A DNA stretch of 64,000 nt from Exiguobacterium sp. J17977 (lineage in GTDB: Bacteria > Bacillota > Bacilli > Exiguobacteriales > Exiguobacteriaceae): assembly GCF_018616375.1 (NCBI RefSeq), contig NZ_JAEQBB010000004.1:62001-126000 (forward strand), read 5' to 3'. Below, in pieces: positions 24,400 to 33,576 of the stretch. The position numbers were made by a program, and so were the translations under genes. The notes beneath the pieces were generated by a model, which was given only the letters and a program-made list of their open reading frames with translations, did no database searches and was not told the DNA's origin. How positions within the stretch are numbered: position 1 is the first letter of the stretch; each line of letters opens with the position of its first letter.

Positions 24400-25619
24400 C
24401 CTTTTTTCATTTGTTGCAGGAGCGCCCACATTCCATCTTTCGTAGCCCGGGCTTGAATGACATGCCGCTCTTGATGCGGGTAATCACGTTCGATCACGTC
24501 AATCCCGTCCGGTGACCGGATGCCGATGAACACTTTTCCGACCGGTTGACCCGAACTTGACGTCGGGCCGGCCTCGCCGGTGAACGCCAGCCCATAATCC
24601 GTTCCGGTCTGACGCGTCAGACCGAGGATCATTTCAAAGGCGACTTCTTTTGAGACGACCGAGTGTGACTCAATTGTAACAAGCGACACCCCTAAAAACC
24701 TATTTTTTAGCTCGTCGGAGTATGTGACGACCCCGCCCTTGAACACCGAGGAAGCCCCTGGAACCGCCGTGAGCATCGCTTGGGCTTGACCGCCCGTGAG
24801 CGATTCGGCAATCGACAGCGTCGCCTGGCGCGCCTGGAGCTCGTGAATCAGCCGTGTGGCGAGCGTATCGTCGTCCGAACCGAAATAATAACGGCCGACC
24901 CGGGCCAAAATTTCTTGTTTCATCCGGTCAATCATCTGTCGCGCCTCGGTCTCGGTCTCGGCGCGGGCGCTGATGCGCAGTCGTGCCTCGCCCGATTCGG
25001 CGTACGGCGCGACCGACGGGTTCGATCCGGTCATCAAATCGGCGACGGCCGCGTCGAGCGCCGACTCGCCGATCTCATAAAAGCGCAACGATTCAGAGAC
25101 GATGGTCATCCCGCCGAATTTTTCTGGGAACGTGGCGTCGACGATTGCTTTCATCTCCCACGGGACGCCCGGTAACAACAGCCAGGTCGGTTCGTCTTCA
25201 ATCCACATCCCGGGCGCGAGACCGACCGGGTTGGTGAGCACTTCGGCCCCAGTCAAAACGTCGGCTTGCCGCGCATCACCCTCGTTCGGTTCACGTCCGC
25301 GCGAGGCAACGAAACGACGGATCGTCTCGAGCGAAGCCTTGTCACGGATCAGTGGACGGCCGAGCACATCGGCGAGTGTCGTTTTCGTGATATCATCCGC
25401 TGTCGGCCCAAGGCCGCCGGTGACGATGACGAATTCACTTCGTGCCCGCGCTTGTTCGAGCGTCGCTCGCAACCGCTCCTCGTTATCCCCGACGACTACA
25501 TGATACAGCACGGACAGGCCGTATTTCGATAGCTGTTCTGACAAGTAACGGGCGTTCGTGTTCGTGATTTCCCCTAAGAGCAGTTCAGAGCCTACCGCAA
25601 TGATTTCGGTGCGTTTCAT
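24393..25619 (-). CDS. cinA: CinA, competence/damage-inducible protein
   Basis: 408 residues in two domains. The N-terminal MoaB/MoeA-like domain (IIAVGSELLLGEITNTNARYL; VIVTGGLGPTADDITKTTLADVLGR) belongs to the COG1058 type, linked to ADP-ribose/NMN-related hydrolase activity in other species. The C-terminal CinA domain (ATLSIAESLTGGQAQAMLT; GLAFTGEAGPTSSSGQPVGKVFIGI) matches nicotinamide-nucleotide amidase. ATG 25619 follows GGGGGGAGGAA. Upstream of recA as in many Firmicutes; its stop overlaps the recA SOS box. Confidence 0.95.
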   Translation of the reverse strand: MKRTEIIAVGSELLLGEITNTNARYLSEQLSKYGLSVLYHVVVGDNEERLRATLEQARARSEFVIVTGGLGPTADDITKTTLADVLGRPLIRDKASLETIRRFVASRGREPNEGDARQADVLTGAEVLTNPVGLAPGMWIEDEPTWLLLPGVPWEMKAIVDATFPEKFGGMTIVSESLRFYEIGESALDAAVADLMTGSNPSVAPYAESGEARLRISARAETETEARQMIDRMKQEILARVGRYYFGSDDDTLATRLIHELQARQATLSIAESLTGGQAQAMLTAVPGASSVFKGGVVTYSDELKNRFLGVSLVTIESHSVVSKEVAFEMILGLTRQTGTDYGLAFTGEAGPTSSSGQPVGKVFIGIRSPDGIDVIERDYPHQERHVIQARATKDGMWALLQQMKKGE

Positions 25620-25640
25620 CCAAATTCCTCCCCCCCAATA

Positions 25641-25677
25641 AAAAAACGAGCTGTTCGGCCAAGCTGAACAACTCGTC
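25641..25677 (-). terminator. terminator after pgsA
   Basis: ACGAGTTGTTC pairs with GAACAGCTCGT (25666-25676, 25646-25656, one wobble), followed by TTTTTTT on the minus strand. The stem ends 12 bases past pgsA and the T-run overlaps the cinA leader. Confidence 0.85.
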
Positions 25678-25688
25678 TATGCCGATGG

Positions 25689-26267
25689 TTACATCGACTT
25701 TACAATGATCTTATAGTTTTGTGCGAAATATTCGGCCCCTGAGTAAATCGTCAAGACGAGCGCGAGCCACATGGCCCATTCGCCGAACGGGATGCCGACA
25801 TAGCTGAAAATCGGGTTGCCGAACAGCAGGAAGATGATGGCAAAGAGTTGGACCCATGTCTTCGCTTTGCCCGACTTCCCGGCCGCGACGACAATCCCTT
25901 CATCGGCCGCCACGAGACGAAGTCCCGTCACCGCGAACTCACGCGAGAGAATGACGACGACGACCCATGCCGCGACGAGGTCCATCTCGACGAGCAGGAC
26001 GAGTGCCGCCGTGACGAGTAGTTTGTCAGCGAGCGGATCCATGAACTTCCCGAAGTTGGTGACCAAGTTGTGCTTCCGGGCGAGATGCCCGTCGAGCCAG
26101 TCAGTGATAGCGGCGATCGTGAATACGACGCCTGCGATGAATTGATGGAGCGGTACGTCCGCCCCGAGGAAAGCGATGTCTCCCCAATCAAAATCTACGG
26201 CGAGTAAGACGACGAACACGGGGATGAGCAATACCCGTAACATCGTCAAACGGTTAGGTAGGTTCAT
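25689..26267 (-). CDS. pgsA: CDP-diacylglycerol-glycerol-3-phosphate 3-phosphatidyltransferase
   Basis: 192-residue integral membrane enzyme that makes phosphatidylglycerol phosphate, the first step to phosphatidylglycerol and cardiolipin. The CDP-alcohol motif D-G-x2-A-R-x8-G-x3-D-x3-D is complete in DWLDGHLARKHNLVTNFGKF followed by MDPLADK. Starts at ATG 26267 after GAGGAGGAG. Follows rodZ, as in B. subtilis. Confidence 0.96.
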   Translation of the reverse strand: MNLPNRLTMLRVLLIPVFVVLLAVDFDWGDIAFLGADVPLHQFIAGVVFTIAAITDWLDGHLARKHNLVTNFGKFMDPLADKLLVTAALVLLVEMDLVAAWVVVVILSREFAVTGLRLVAADEGIVVAAGKSGKAKTWVQLFAIIFLLFGNPIFSYVGIPFGEWAMWLALVLTIYSGAEYFAQNYKIIVKSM

Positions 26268-26298
26268 CGAGAACTCCTCCTCTAGAAGGAGAGTCAAC

Positions 26299-27171
26299 TT
26301 ATTCTGCGTCGACTCTCTTTACAAATATATTTTGTGTGACCGGCGAGTCGGCTAATTCAAGCTCCCGGCCATTGACAACAATTTTCTCGACCCCACCGAT
26401 CAAGCCGATTCGGATGCGAAGCGTATCCGTCTCCGCGTCCTCGATGACGATCGGGTTTTGTTTCGATTGGTTCGGATATTCCGGAGCGAGGAACGGTCCT
26501 TCGAGTGAGGTGTCCCGAACACCGACATAGGTAGCCGGTGACTCTTTCACATGAATCTCCGTCGTCAATTTATCGGTTGTCGCGATCTCATACGTGAGGT
26601 CTGCCCCGTTCGTCGACGCGACCGCAATCGGTCCCGTCTCTTCGGCCGGTTCTTCTTCGACCGGCTCTTCGGCCGGCGGTTCTTCCTCGACCGGCTCTTC
26701 TTCCGGCACATCCTTGTTTTGATCGATGGATACGCTTGAATTCGTCTGTTCTGTTTGCGACGCGTTTTGGTCGCCGAAATCAAGATTGCGGACGACGTAA
26801 TAGACGGCCGTCATCAACAGGAAGGCGACGAGCACGAGCATGACTTTCGGTACCCAACGCGAGACACGGCTCGACGTCTCGGACGCTTTCGAATAGGTTT
26901 GCTTACGCGATAATTGAACGGTCGGTTGCGGCTCGATTTTCGGCAAGTCTTTCGCATACGTCTCGTACAGTTCATCGACATCGAGCCCTAACGATTCCGC
27001 ATACGTCTTGATGAACGCCCGTGCATAGAACGAGCCAGGGAGATTTTTGTAATCACCTTCCTCGATCGCGATGATATAGCGTTTTTGAATCTTCGTCGTC
27101 TGCTGGATTTGGTCGAGCGTCAAACCGCTCGCCTCACGCCTTTGTTTCAAAAAAGTCCCTAGTTCTGTCAC
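26299..27171 (-). CDS. rodZ: RodZ (YmfM), cell-shape HTH membrane protein
   Basis: 290 residues. N-terminal Xre-type HTH (about 1-75: ELGTFLKQRREASGLTLDQI...IQKRYIIAIEEGDYKNLPGSFY), a basic juxtamembrane stretch, one transmembrane helix (about 108-127, VMLVLVAFLLMTAVYYVV), an acidic Glu/Pro-rich linker of PVEEEP repeats, and a C-terminal DUF4115-type beta domain. RodZ links MreB filaments to the elongation machinery. GTG 27171 lies 9 bases from AAGGTG and gives B. subtilis-like length. The linker is repetitive and may vary in length between strains. Confidence 0.93.
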   Translation of the reverse strand: MTELGTFLKQRREASGLTLDQIQQTTKIQKRYIIAIEEGDYKNLPGSFYARAFIKTYAESLGLDVDELYETYAKDLPKIEPQPTVQLSRKQTYSKASETSSRVSRWVPKVMLVLVAFLLMTAVYYVVRNLDFGDQNASQTEQTNSSVSIDQNKDVPEEEPVEEEPPAEEPVEEEPAEETGPIAVASTNGADLTYEIATTDKLTTEIHVKESPATYVGVRDTSLEGPFLAPEYPNQSKQNPIVIEDAETDTLRIRIGLIGGVEKIVVNGRELELADSPVTQNIFVKRVDAE

Positions 27172-27198
27172 AGGGGTCCACACCTTCCATTCAAGTAG

Positions 27199-27975
27199 TT
27201 ATTCAAACCATTCTGCCTCACGATGTGTCTCTTGAGGAATGATAATCTCCTCGTCTTGTGAGTTCCTCAGTTCGATGATGTAATCAAAGTCTTCGAACAC
27301 GCAATCGGTGTTGCGCACGTAAAGGTCCGGATGCTCGATGACTTTTACGGACGGCAGCCGCATGACTTCTCGAATCAATTGACGATGGCGTTCATCCATC
27401 GTACGCGTCGAGACGGCACCGTCGATGATATAGACGTGGTCCCCTTCGCGTTCTTCTTCGAACAGAGACGTCCGCACCGTCTGCTTCATGAGCGTCGATG
27501 ACAGGAACAGCCAGCGCTTGTTCGCGCAGACGCTCGCCGCCACAATCGACTCGGTCTTCCCGACACGCGGGTTGCCCCGCACCCCAATCAACAAGTGCCG
27601 CTCTTCTTTCATCAGTTCGGCGACGAAGTCGACGAGGACACCTAAGTCCTCGCGGACGAAACGGAACGTTTTCTTGTCATCGTTGTCGTGTTCGATGTAG
27701 CGGCCATGGCGAATCGCGATCCGATCCCGGAGTTTCGGGCGCCGGAGCTTGATGACGACAATGGCTTCCATCTTGCGCAAAATATGTTCCAGACGATGGA
27801 CGTGATCCGCTGCCGGGGCCTTTAACAGCATGCCGCGACGCTGGAGATCGACGCCGTTAATCGTCACGATTGAAATTTGAAGCATCCCCATCAGTGAAGC
27901 GATATCCCCTAGGATACCGGGCCGATTTTGGCAAAGTTCATATTCGAGATACCATTCTTCGAACTTATGATCCAT
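27199..27975 (-). CDS. ymfK: YmfK, DUF3388 protein with ACT-like and P-loop segments
   Basis: 258 residues of the DUF3388 family. The N-terminus (EYELCQNRPGILGDIASLMGMLQISIVTINGVD) looks like an ACT-type ligand domain. The centre has a P-loop-like HLLIGVRGNPRVGKTESIVAA, and HVYIIDGAVS may be the Walker B strand. No function is known for the family. ATG 27975 with AAAGGGTGG is preferred over GTG 27984. It lies between ymfI and rodZ as in B. subtilis. Confidence 0.88.
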   Translation of the reverse strand: MDHKFEEWYLEYELCQNRPGILGDIASLMGMLQISIVTINGVDLQRRGMLLKAPAADHVHRLEHILRKMEAIVVIKLRRPKLRDRIAIRHGRYIEHDNDDKKTFRFVREDLGVLVDFVAELMKEERHLLIGVRGNPRVGKTESIVAASVCANKRWLFLSSTLMKQTVRTSLFEEEREGDHVYIIDGAVSTRTMDERHRQLIREVMRLPSVKVIEHPDLYVRNTDCVFEDFDYIIELRNSQDEEIIIPQETHREAEWFE

Positions 27976-28072
27976 CTCGTCCACCCTTTCTGATGTGTGC
28001 TCGCTACCTTGTTCATTCTAAATTATTTTAGAAGAATTGAAAAGAACTCGTTTCAGTCGTGGCGACAAAGTT

Positions 28073-28768
28073 TTATACCCAACCGCCATCGATGCGGAGC
28101 ACGGCACCCGTCATATAGGCGGCGGCTGGAGAGCAGAGGAAACGAATCGTCTCCGCCACGTCCTCAGGCCCACCTAACCGGCCGAGCGGAATCTCCTCAC
28201 GGGCGGTTTGTTTCGTCTCTTCTACCGTATCATTCATCGGGGTGTCAATCCACCCCGGCGTGACCGCATTGATGCGGACATGGAACGGTCCCGCCTCACG
28301 GGCGAACGCTTTGACGAATCCGAGCTGGGCGGCCTTGACCGTCGAGTAGAGGACTTCCCCGGCTGCACCGACCTCACCCCAGACGCTCGAGACGACGACG
28401 ATATCGAGCGGCTGGTCGTATGGCTTCTGCCCGACAACGTGTTGTACAAGTTGAACCATCGAGCGAACGTGAATCCGGTATAACCGATCGAGCTCGAGGA
28501 GCGACTGATCGACGAGCAGCCCGTAGGCGTGGTTGCCGGCGACGTGGACGATGCGGTCGACCTGTCCGAGTGTGTCTAGCCAAGCCTCGAGTCCGGCCTC
28601 ATCATCGAGGTCACACGTGACGACCTCGGCCGTCAGTCCTTCGCTCGCGACGAACGCACGTAGCGTCTCCGCCTGCGTATGCGCCTGCAAGATAAGGTCA
28701 TCGTCCCGGAACGACCGGGCGACGGCACGACCGATTGCCCCGCTCGCTCCCGTGATGAGCGTCGTCAC
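28073..28768 (-). CDS. ymfI: YmfI, short-chain dehydrogenase (EF-P 5-aminopentanol modification)
   Basis: 231-residue SDR: cofactor motif TLITGASGAIGRAVARSF, HVAGNHAYG, catalytic Ser and YxxxK (VLYSTVKAAQLGFVKAFA) and VTPGWIDTPMN. In B. subtilis YmfI catalyses the final reduction forming 5-aminopentanol on a lysine of elongation factor P; assignment here rests on synteny with ymfH and ymfF. The ATG overlaps the ymfH stop by four bases. Confidence 0.88.
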   Translation of the reverse strand: MTTLITGASGAIGRAVARSFRDDDLILQAHTQAETLRAFVASEGLTAEVVTCDLDDEAGLEAWLDTLGQVDRIVHVAGNHAYGLLVDQSLLELDRLYRIHVRSMVQLVQHVVGQKPYDQPLDIVVVSSVWGEVGAAGEVLYSTVKAAQLGFVKAFAREAGPFHVRINAVTPGWIDTPMNDTVEETKQTAREEIPLGRLGGPEDVAETIRFLCSPAAAYMTGAVLRIDGGWV

Positions 28769-30024
28769 GGCTTCTTGACGATGCAGACGGTCCGGTGATC
28801 GGCTTGGAAGAGACGGTCATACGCGGCGTACAGATCATCGAGTGAAATCGCATCGAGCAAATCAGGGATGTCGAACATGTTACCGCCGCTGAGCGCATAG
28901 CGGGAGAACTGGTTAGCGATGAACTCAGGTGAGTTGAGCGCCTTCAAAAATTGCCCTTTCATCATGCGCTTCTTGCGGTCGAGCGTCTCGGCACCGAGTT
29001 CGAGCGGACGCTCGAGGGAGGACGTGATGCGGTCGACGAACGTGTCGACGTGCGGCGTCTCCATCGACAAGACGGCGAAGGCGAACGTCTCTTCTGACGT
29101 ATAGTCGAACGAGAACGCGTCATCGATCAACCCTTCGGCATACAGTTCCGCATAGAGCGGTGCCGTCGTGTCGAACAAGGCATGCATGAGAAGTTCGACG
29201 ATGAGCTCTTGCTTCATGCCATCCTTGCCGGCGAGCGGCGTATCTTTATAGCCGATCATCACTTTCGGGACGGAGACGTCCATCTCGATGATGCGTTCGG
29301 CCAGGTACACCGTCTCCGGCTCCTCGATGGCTTCGCGCGCTGTCAACAGCGGTTGCGGGAACGTCTTCGCCGCCTGGTTAGCGGTGATTTCGGCGAGAAT
29401 CGCGTCCGGTTCGATATTCCCGACGACGAACAGTACCATGTTGCTCGGATGATAGAACGCCTGGTGGCAACGATATAGATCGTCGGCCGTGATGGCGCTG
29501 ATCGATTCGATCGTCCCGGCGATGTCGATTTTGACCGGGTGTTCGGCGTACATCGCCTCAATCAAACCGAAGTAGAGCCGCCAGCCCGGATTGTCTTGAT
29601 ACATCTGAATCTCTTGGCCGATGATGCCTTTCTCTTTTTCGACCGACGCTTCCGTGAAGTACGGCGCTTGGACGAAGTCGATTAACGTCTTCAAGTTCTC
29701 GCTGACGTTCGACGTCGCACCGAACAAGTATGCCGTCCGTGTGAACGACGTGAACGCGTTCGCCGAGGCGCCGAGACGACCGAACTGTTGGAACACGTCG
29801 CCGTCCTCTTTCTCGAACATCTTATGCTCGAGGAAGTGGGCGATCCCGTCCGGTACGTCGACCCAGTCGTCTAGCTTGAACCGACGGTCGATCGACCCGT
29901 ATTTGGTCGTGAACGTGGCGTACGTTTTCTCATAGCCGGTCTTTTTCAATAAGTAGACCGTCAATCCGTTCTCGAGGACGGTGTGATGAAGCGTCTCTCC
30001 GACGTTTGGAAAATCGAGTCTCAT
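28765..30024 (-). CDS. ymfH: YmfH, M16-family zinc protease-like protein
   Basis: 419 residues with two M16 (insulinase/MPP-type) domains. The N-terminal one carries the inverted zinc motif HFLEH in PDGIAHFLEHKMFEKEDGDVF. Together with YmfF it forms a heterodimeric-type pair as in many Bacilli. ATG 30024 follows AAAGGGGGG; a 47-residue longer form has no support. It overlaps both neighbours by four bases (ymfF stop, ymfI start). The substrate is unknown; AlbE/AlbF peptidases are distant relatives. Confidence 0.92.
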   Translation of the reverse strand: MRLDFPNVGETLHHTVLENGLTVYLLKKTGYEKTYATFTTKYGSIDRRFKLDDWVDVPDGIAHFLEHKMFEKEDGDVFQQFGRLGASANAFTSFTRTAYLFGATSNVSENLKTLIDFVQAPYFTEASVEKEKGIIGQEIQMYQDNPGWRLYFGLIEAMYAEHPVKIDIAGTIESISAITADDLYRCHQAFYHPSNMVLFVVGNIEPDAILAEITANQAAKTFPQPLLTAREAIEEPETVYLAERIIEMDVSVPKVMIGYKDTPLAGKDGMKQELIVELLMHALFDTTAPLYAELYAEGLIDDAFSFDYTSEETFAFAVLSMETPHVDTFVDRITSSLERPLELGAETLDRKKRMMKGQFLKALNSPEFIANQFSRYALSGGNMFDIPDLLDAISLDDLYAAYDRLFQADHRTVCIVKKP

Positions 30025-31259
30025 GCGGTTCCCCCCTTTAAACAATAGACGGCCTGGAGCGTCAATCGGTTCGCGAGCGCGGCCACGTCTTGACGCGACG
30101 TCCGTTCGATAATCGCCATCTCTTCGTCGAGCGAGAACGGACGGATGTCCGAACCGCTCATCCAAGCGATCAGTTGGCGCGGATTGTCGCCGAGTTGGCG
30201 ACGCTGATGGAATAACATCGCTTTCGTCTGTTCGAGCGTCTCCTCCTCGAACGTGCCGGCTTGAAGGTCGGCCAGCTGATCGGCGATAATTGCCTCGGTC
30301 TTCGCCTGGTTCGAGGCATCGATTCCGGCATAGACGAACAACATCCGGCTGAGCGAGCTATACTGCGAGGCCGCGTAATAGGCCAGACTCTCTTTTTCGC
30401 GGACGTTCATGAACAGTTTCGAGTGCGGGAATCCGCCGAACAGGCCGTTGACGACTTGCATCCGGACGGCGTCCTCACTTCTCGGGTCGATGTCGACCTG
30501 ATAGGCGAGGTGCAACTTGCTCTGATTGATGGCTTGATGTTCCTCGAGCCGCTGGAACTCACGGTCGACCGGCTGGGGATACTCTCGAACGAGGCGTTCG
30601 CCGAGCCCTTCGAGCGGGGCGAACGCGTCCGTCACTTGTTCGCGGTTGACGTCACCGACGACATAGACATCGACGCGGTCGTGGCGAATCATCGATGCAT
30701 ACGCCTCGAACAGCGTGCGCGGTGTCACGTGTTCCAACTGGTCAAGTGTCCCGAGCGACGGGATGGCGAGTTCTCCGCCGAGCAGCTCTTGGAGACGTTG
30801 CTGGGCGAAGCGCATCTTGTCATCGTATACCGATTCAATCCGTTGACGTTGAAGGCGGGCCTCTTGCTCGACGATGAGCGGTTGGAACGCCCCGTCATAG
30901 GCGTTCGGACGAAGTAGCACTTCCTCGAGCAGTTTGATGGCTTGAGCGAGCACCGGTTCGCCGACGAGGTCATCGTTCACGACTTCGAGCTGGAACTGGA
31001 TGATATGCTCTTTCCCGACTTTCGATGCCCCGGCGTACAGGCTCGCGTCATATAGTTGTTCAAGCGGAGTGTGGAACAGCTCGATTGACGGATAAGCTTC
31101 CGTCGCCTTTTCCATCACATACGGCAACAAGGCGCGGGCTGCAATCGTCTCAGGCGACAAGGGCGCCGCGAACGAGACGAGACACGTCGTCGTCTTGAAT
31201 TTTTGGGTCGGGTAGACCGAATAGTGCAATCGCTGTTGGAATTGTTCGATTCCTTTCAT
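30021..31259 (-). CDS. ymfF: YmfF, M16-like subunit lacking the zinc motif
   Basis: 412 residues of the M16 fold. Where the zinc motif should be, the protein has AARALLPYVMEKATEAYPSI, with no HxxEH, so this subunit is probably non-catalytic, as usual for the first partner of M16 pairs. Later elements (MQVVNGLFGGFPHSKLFMNV, REKESLAYYAASQYSS) resemble the substrate-binding region. It overlaps ymfH by four bases and starts 8 bases after the cobalamin adenosyltransferase gene. Confidence 0.9.
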   Translation of the reverse strand: MKGIEQFQQRLHYSVYPTQKFKTTTCLVSFAAPLSPETIAARALLPYVMEKATEAYPSIELFHTPLEQLYDASLYAGASKVGKEHIIQFQLEVVNDDLVGEPVLAQAIKLLEEVLLRPNAYDGAFQPLIVEQEARLQRQRIESVYDDKMRFAQQRLQELLGGELAIPSLGTLDQLEHVTPRTLFEAYASMIRHDRVDVYVVGDVNREQVTDAFAPLEGLGERLVREYPQPVDREFQRLEEHQAINQSKLHLAYQVDIDPRSEDAVRMQVVNGLFGGFPHSKLFMNVREKESLAYYAASQYSSLSRMLFVYAGIDASNQAKTEAIIADQLADLQAGTFEEETLEQTKAMLFHQRRQLGDNPRQLIAWMSGSDIRPFSLDEEMAIIERTSRQDVAALANRLTLQAVYCLKGGTA

Positions 31260-31267
31260 AACTGGAT

Positions 31268-31816
31268 CTACTCCTTCTTCTTCGTTTTAAAGACATCGGC
31301 ACCGCGGGCGTATTCTTGGTCGGGCACACCAGCCACGACGTTGGCGTAACGGGCCGCCGTAAATAAGTAATCACTCAATCGATTGTAGTATGGGAGTTGA
31401 CGGACGGCCGCATCGACATTGACGAGCTCTCGTTCGACCCGGCGACAGACGGTGCGCGCCACGTGCAGGCTTGCCGCTCCGACACTGCCTCCCGGCAAGA
31501 TGAACCGGACGAGCTCGGGACATTTCACTTCGAGCTCGTCAATCCACGTCTCGAGCTCGGTGACGATGACTAAATCGACTTGTTGGGGCGGATTTTGTTT
31601 ATACATCAGCTCAGAGCCAAGGTCGAACAAGTCGTGTTGAATTCGTGTCAGTTGGGTCCGGAGCGTCTCGTCCGTCTGATGGGCGAGCGCGAGACCGATG
31701 TGACTGTTCAGCTCGTCTAACAATCCCATCGCCTGGATGTGGGGATGGACTTTCAAGACGCGCCCGCCGATGAGCGACGTCTCGCCTTTGTCCCCGCCTC
31801 GTGTGTAAAGTTTCAT
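31268..31816 (-). CDS. yvqK: PduO-type ATP:cob(I)alamin adenosyltransferase
   Basis: 182 residues. Family signatures: YTRGGDKGETSLIGG at the N-terminus, MGLLDELNSHIGLA, and FILPGGSVGAASLHVARTVC with the RRVERELV helix. It converts cob(I)alamin to adenosylcobalamin in the cytosol. Starts at ATG 31816 after AAGGAGG. It is the probable first gene of a run continuing into ymfF-ymfH-ymfI. Which adenosylcobalamin-dependent enzyme it serves is not visible in the window. Confidence 0.93.
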   Translation of the reverse strand: MKLYTRGGDKGETSLIGGRVLKVHPHIQAMGLLDELNSHIGLALAHQTDETLRTQLTRIQHDLFDLGSELMYKQNPPQQVDLVIVTELETWIDELEVKCPELVRFILPGGSVGAASLHVARTVCRRVERELVNVDAAVRQLPYYNRLSDYLFTAARYANVVAGVPDQEYARGADVFKTKKKE

Positions 31817-31839
31817 GTCGTTTCCTCCTTAATGCCACA

Positions 31840-31865
31840 AATGGTGACCCATAGGAGTCACCATT
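31840..31865 (-). terminator. weak terminator after resE
   Basis: AATGGTGAC (minus arm from 31857-31865) pairs with 31840-31848, loop of 8, followed by TTGTGG. The stem is good but the T-run poor. Confidence 0.5.
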
Positions 31866-31869
31866 GTCG

Positions 31870-33576
31870 TTATGCCTGCGGTTGCGTGTAAGGGAGACGG
31901 ATTGTGAACGTCGTCCCTTCCCCGAGCGTGCTCGAGACGTCGACCGTGCCTTGATGGGCATCGATGACGTTCTTGACGATGGCGAGACCGATTCCGGTAC
32001 CCGCCTTGCCGCCGCTCGTCCGTGCTTTATCCGCTTTGTAGAATCGTTCGAACACGAACGGCAAATCTTCTTTCGGGATGCCACTGCCCGTGTCGGACAG
32101 TCGAATCACGAAACCGGTCTCTTCTTCGCTCGCCTCGAGTCGAATCGAGCCGGACTCGGTATGCGCGATGGCGTTGCCGATCAAATTCGTGAACACTTGT
32201 TCCAATCGGTCCCCATCCGCCTCGATCGTGTGACGCGGCGCTTCAGTCGAGAGCATGATGCCTTTCTCGTTCGCCATTTGGTTGAACTTGCGCATGACGC
32301 GCGGTAAAAACTCACCGAGGTCGAACGTCGCGAATTGCATCGTCTCTTTGCCTGATTCAATCCGTGCCAAATCGAGTAAGTCGTTGACGAGACGGGCGAG
32401 CCGGAGTGACTCGTCGTAGATAATCGACGCGAATTCTTTCGTCGCATCATCACTCTCGGTCATGCCGTCGATAATCGCCTCGGAATACCCTTGGAGCGTC
32501 ACGAGCGGGGTCCGGAGTTCATGGCTGACGTTGGCAACGAAATCGGTCCGCATCTTGTCGAGACGGTGGCTCTCCGTCGTGTCCCGGATGACGACGACGG
32601 CGCCTTCGAAATCGTCCTCGCCAAGGAGCGGTGTCACGGTCAACGTGTAATAATGGTCGTGCTGTTTCACTTCAATCGTCTTCTCCGGAGCCCCGGCGAC
32701 GACATCTTCATAGAGCGACAACACGACTTCGTGCGGTTGCTCGTCAATGAGGAGAGGCTGGGCTTGTGGGTTCGTCACGATGACGTTCGCATGGCGGTCG
32801 AGCGTGATGACCCCATCGGCCATCGACCGTAAAATCGAGGCCAGTTGCAGTCGTTCCCGATCGAGGGCGTTCACATATGTCGACAGCTGACTGCTCATCG
32901 CATTGAACGAGCCGGCCAGTTCGCCGATCTCATCGTTCGATTTTTGCACGAGACGCAGGTCGAACTGTCCTTCCCCCGTCTTGTTGACGGCGTCGCGCAT
33001 CTCCCGGAGCGGTGCTGTGATGCGCGTTGATAAGAAGAACGCGAACACGGTCGTGACGATGATGGCCGAGGCGACCGTCCAAAAGATGATCGTCCGGGCC
33101 CCTTCGTTCGCGCTCGAGATCGCATCGAGCGGTTCAATCAAATAGAGCGTATACTCGCCCGTCTCGAGTGAGAACGTCGTCCGATATGCGAGCGCGGCCT
33201 GGTCGTCGAACGACGAGAAGTTTCCAATCGATGTCTCTCCGACGGCTTGATAAGCGCCCCAGTCTTGACGTGCCAATTCAGTCATGAGCCCATCGACTTC
33301 GGTCCCGAAATTCGAGCGGACCGTCCCGTTCTCCAATATATAATTGGCGCCATACACTTCGATAATTTGATCGACCGTCCGTGACGCGTCGCCTTCTTGA
33401 AGCAAAACGGATTGGACTTGTCCTCCGAGCTTGGCCAGATGGCCCCGCTCCTGATCAATATGGAACGAGTTGAAAAACTCGAGCATCAAGACGGAGACGA
33501 TGAACAAGATGAGACTGACCAATACGAGAATCGTCAACCACAACTTTGTGACGATGCTATTGCGGCGAATCATCAC
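31870..33576 (-). CDS. resE: ResE-like sensor histidine kinase
   Basis: 568 residues: two membrane helices (about 10-32 and 162-182) flanking an extracytoplasmic sensor region, HAMP (about 183-235), PAS (about 245-335), HisKA with His352 in SHELRTPLVT, and an ATPase domain with NLIGNAIAH, DTGSGIPKEDLPFVFERFY and GTGIGLAIVKNV. It lies directly behind resD (4-base overlap) and downstream of resABC, so it is the oxygen/redox kinase ResE by synteny. Confidence 0.92.
   Translation of the reverse strand: MMIRRNSIVTKLWLTILVLVSLILFIVSVLMLEFFNSFHIDQERGHLAKLGGQVQSVLLQEGDASRTVDQIIEVYGANYILENGTVRSNFGTEVDGLMTELARQDWGAYQAVGETSIGNFSSFDDQAALAYRTTFSLETGEYTLYLIEPLDAISSANEGARTIIFWTVASAIIVTTVFAFFLSTRITAPLREMRDAVNKTGEGQFDLRLVQKSNDEIGELAGSFNAMSSQLSTYVNALDRERLQLASILRSMADGVITLDRHANVIVTNPQAQPLLIDEQPHEVVLSLYEDVVAGAPEKTIEVKQHDHYYTLTVTPLLGEDDFEGAVVVIRDTTESHRLDKMRTDFVANVSHELRTPLVTLQGYSEAIIDGMTESDDATKEFASIIYDESLRLARLVNDLLDLARIESGKETMQFATFDLGEFLPRVMRKFNQMANEKGIMLSTEAPRHTIEADGDRLEQVFTNLIGNAIAHTESGSIRLEASEEETGFVIRLSDTGSGIPKEDLPFVFERFYKADKARTSGGKAGTGIGLAIVKNVIDAHQGTVDVSSTLGEGTTFTIRLPYTQPQA

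Noticed and set aside
26620-26710. Tandem repeat region (PVEEEP codons)
   Set aside because: It is the acidic linker of RodZ, a common low-complexity feature, not a mobile or regulatory repeat.
28000-28072. Terminator between ymfI and ymfK
   Set aside because: No convincing hairpin; cotranscription of ymfI and ymfK remains possible.
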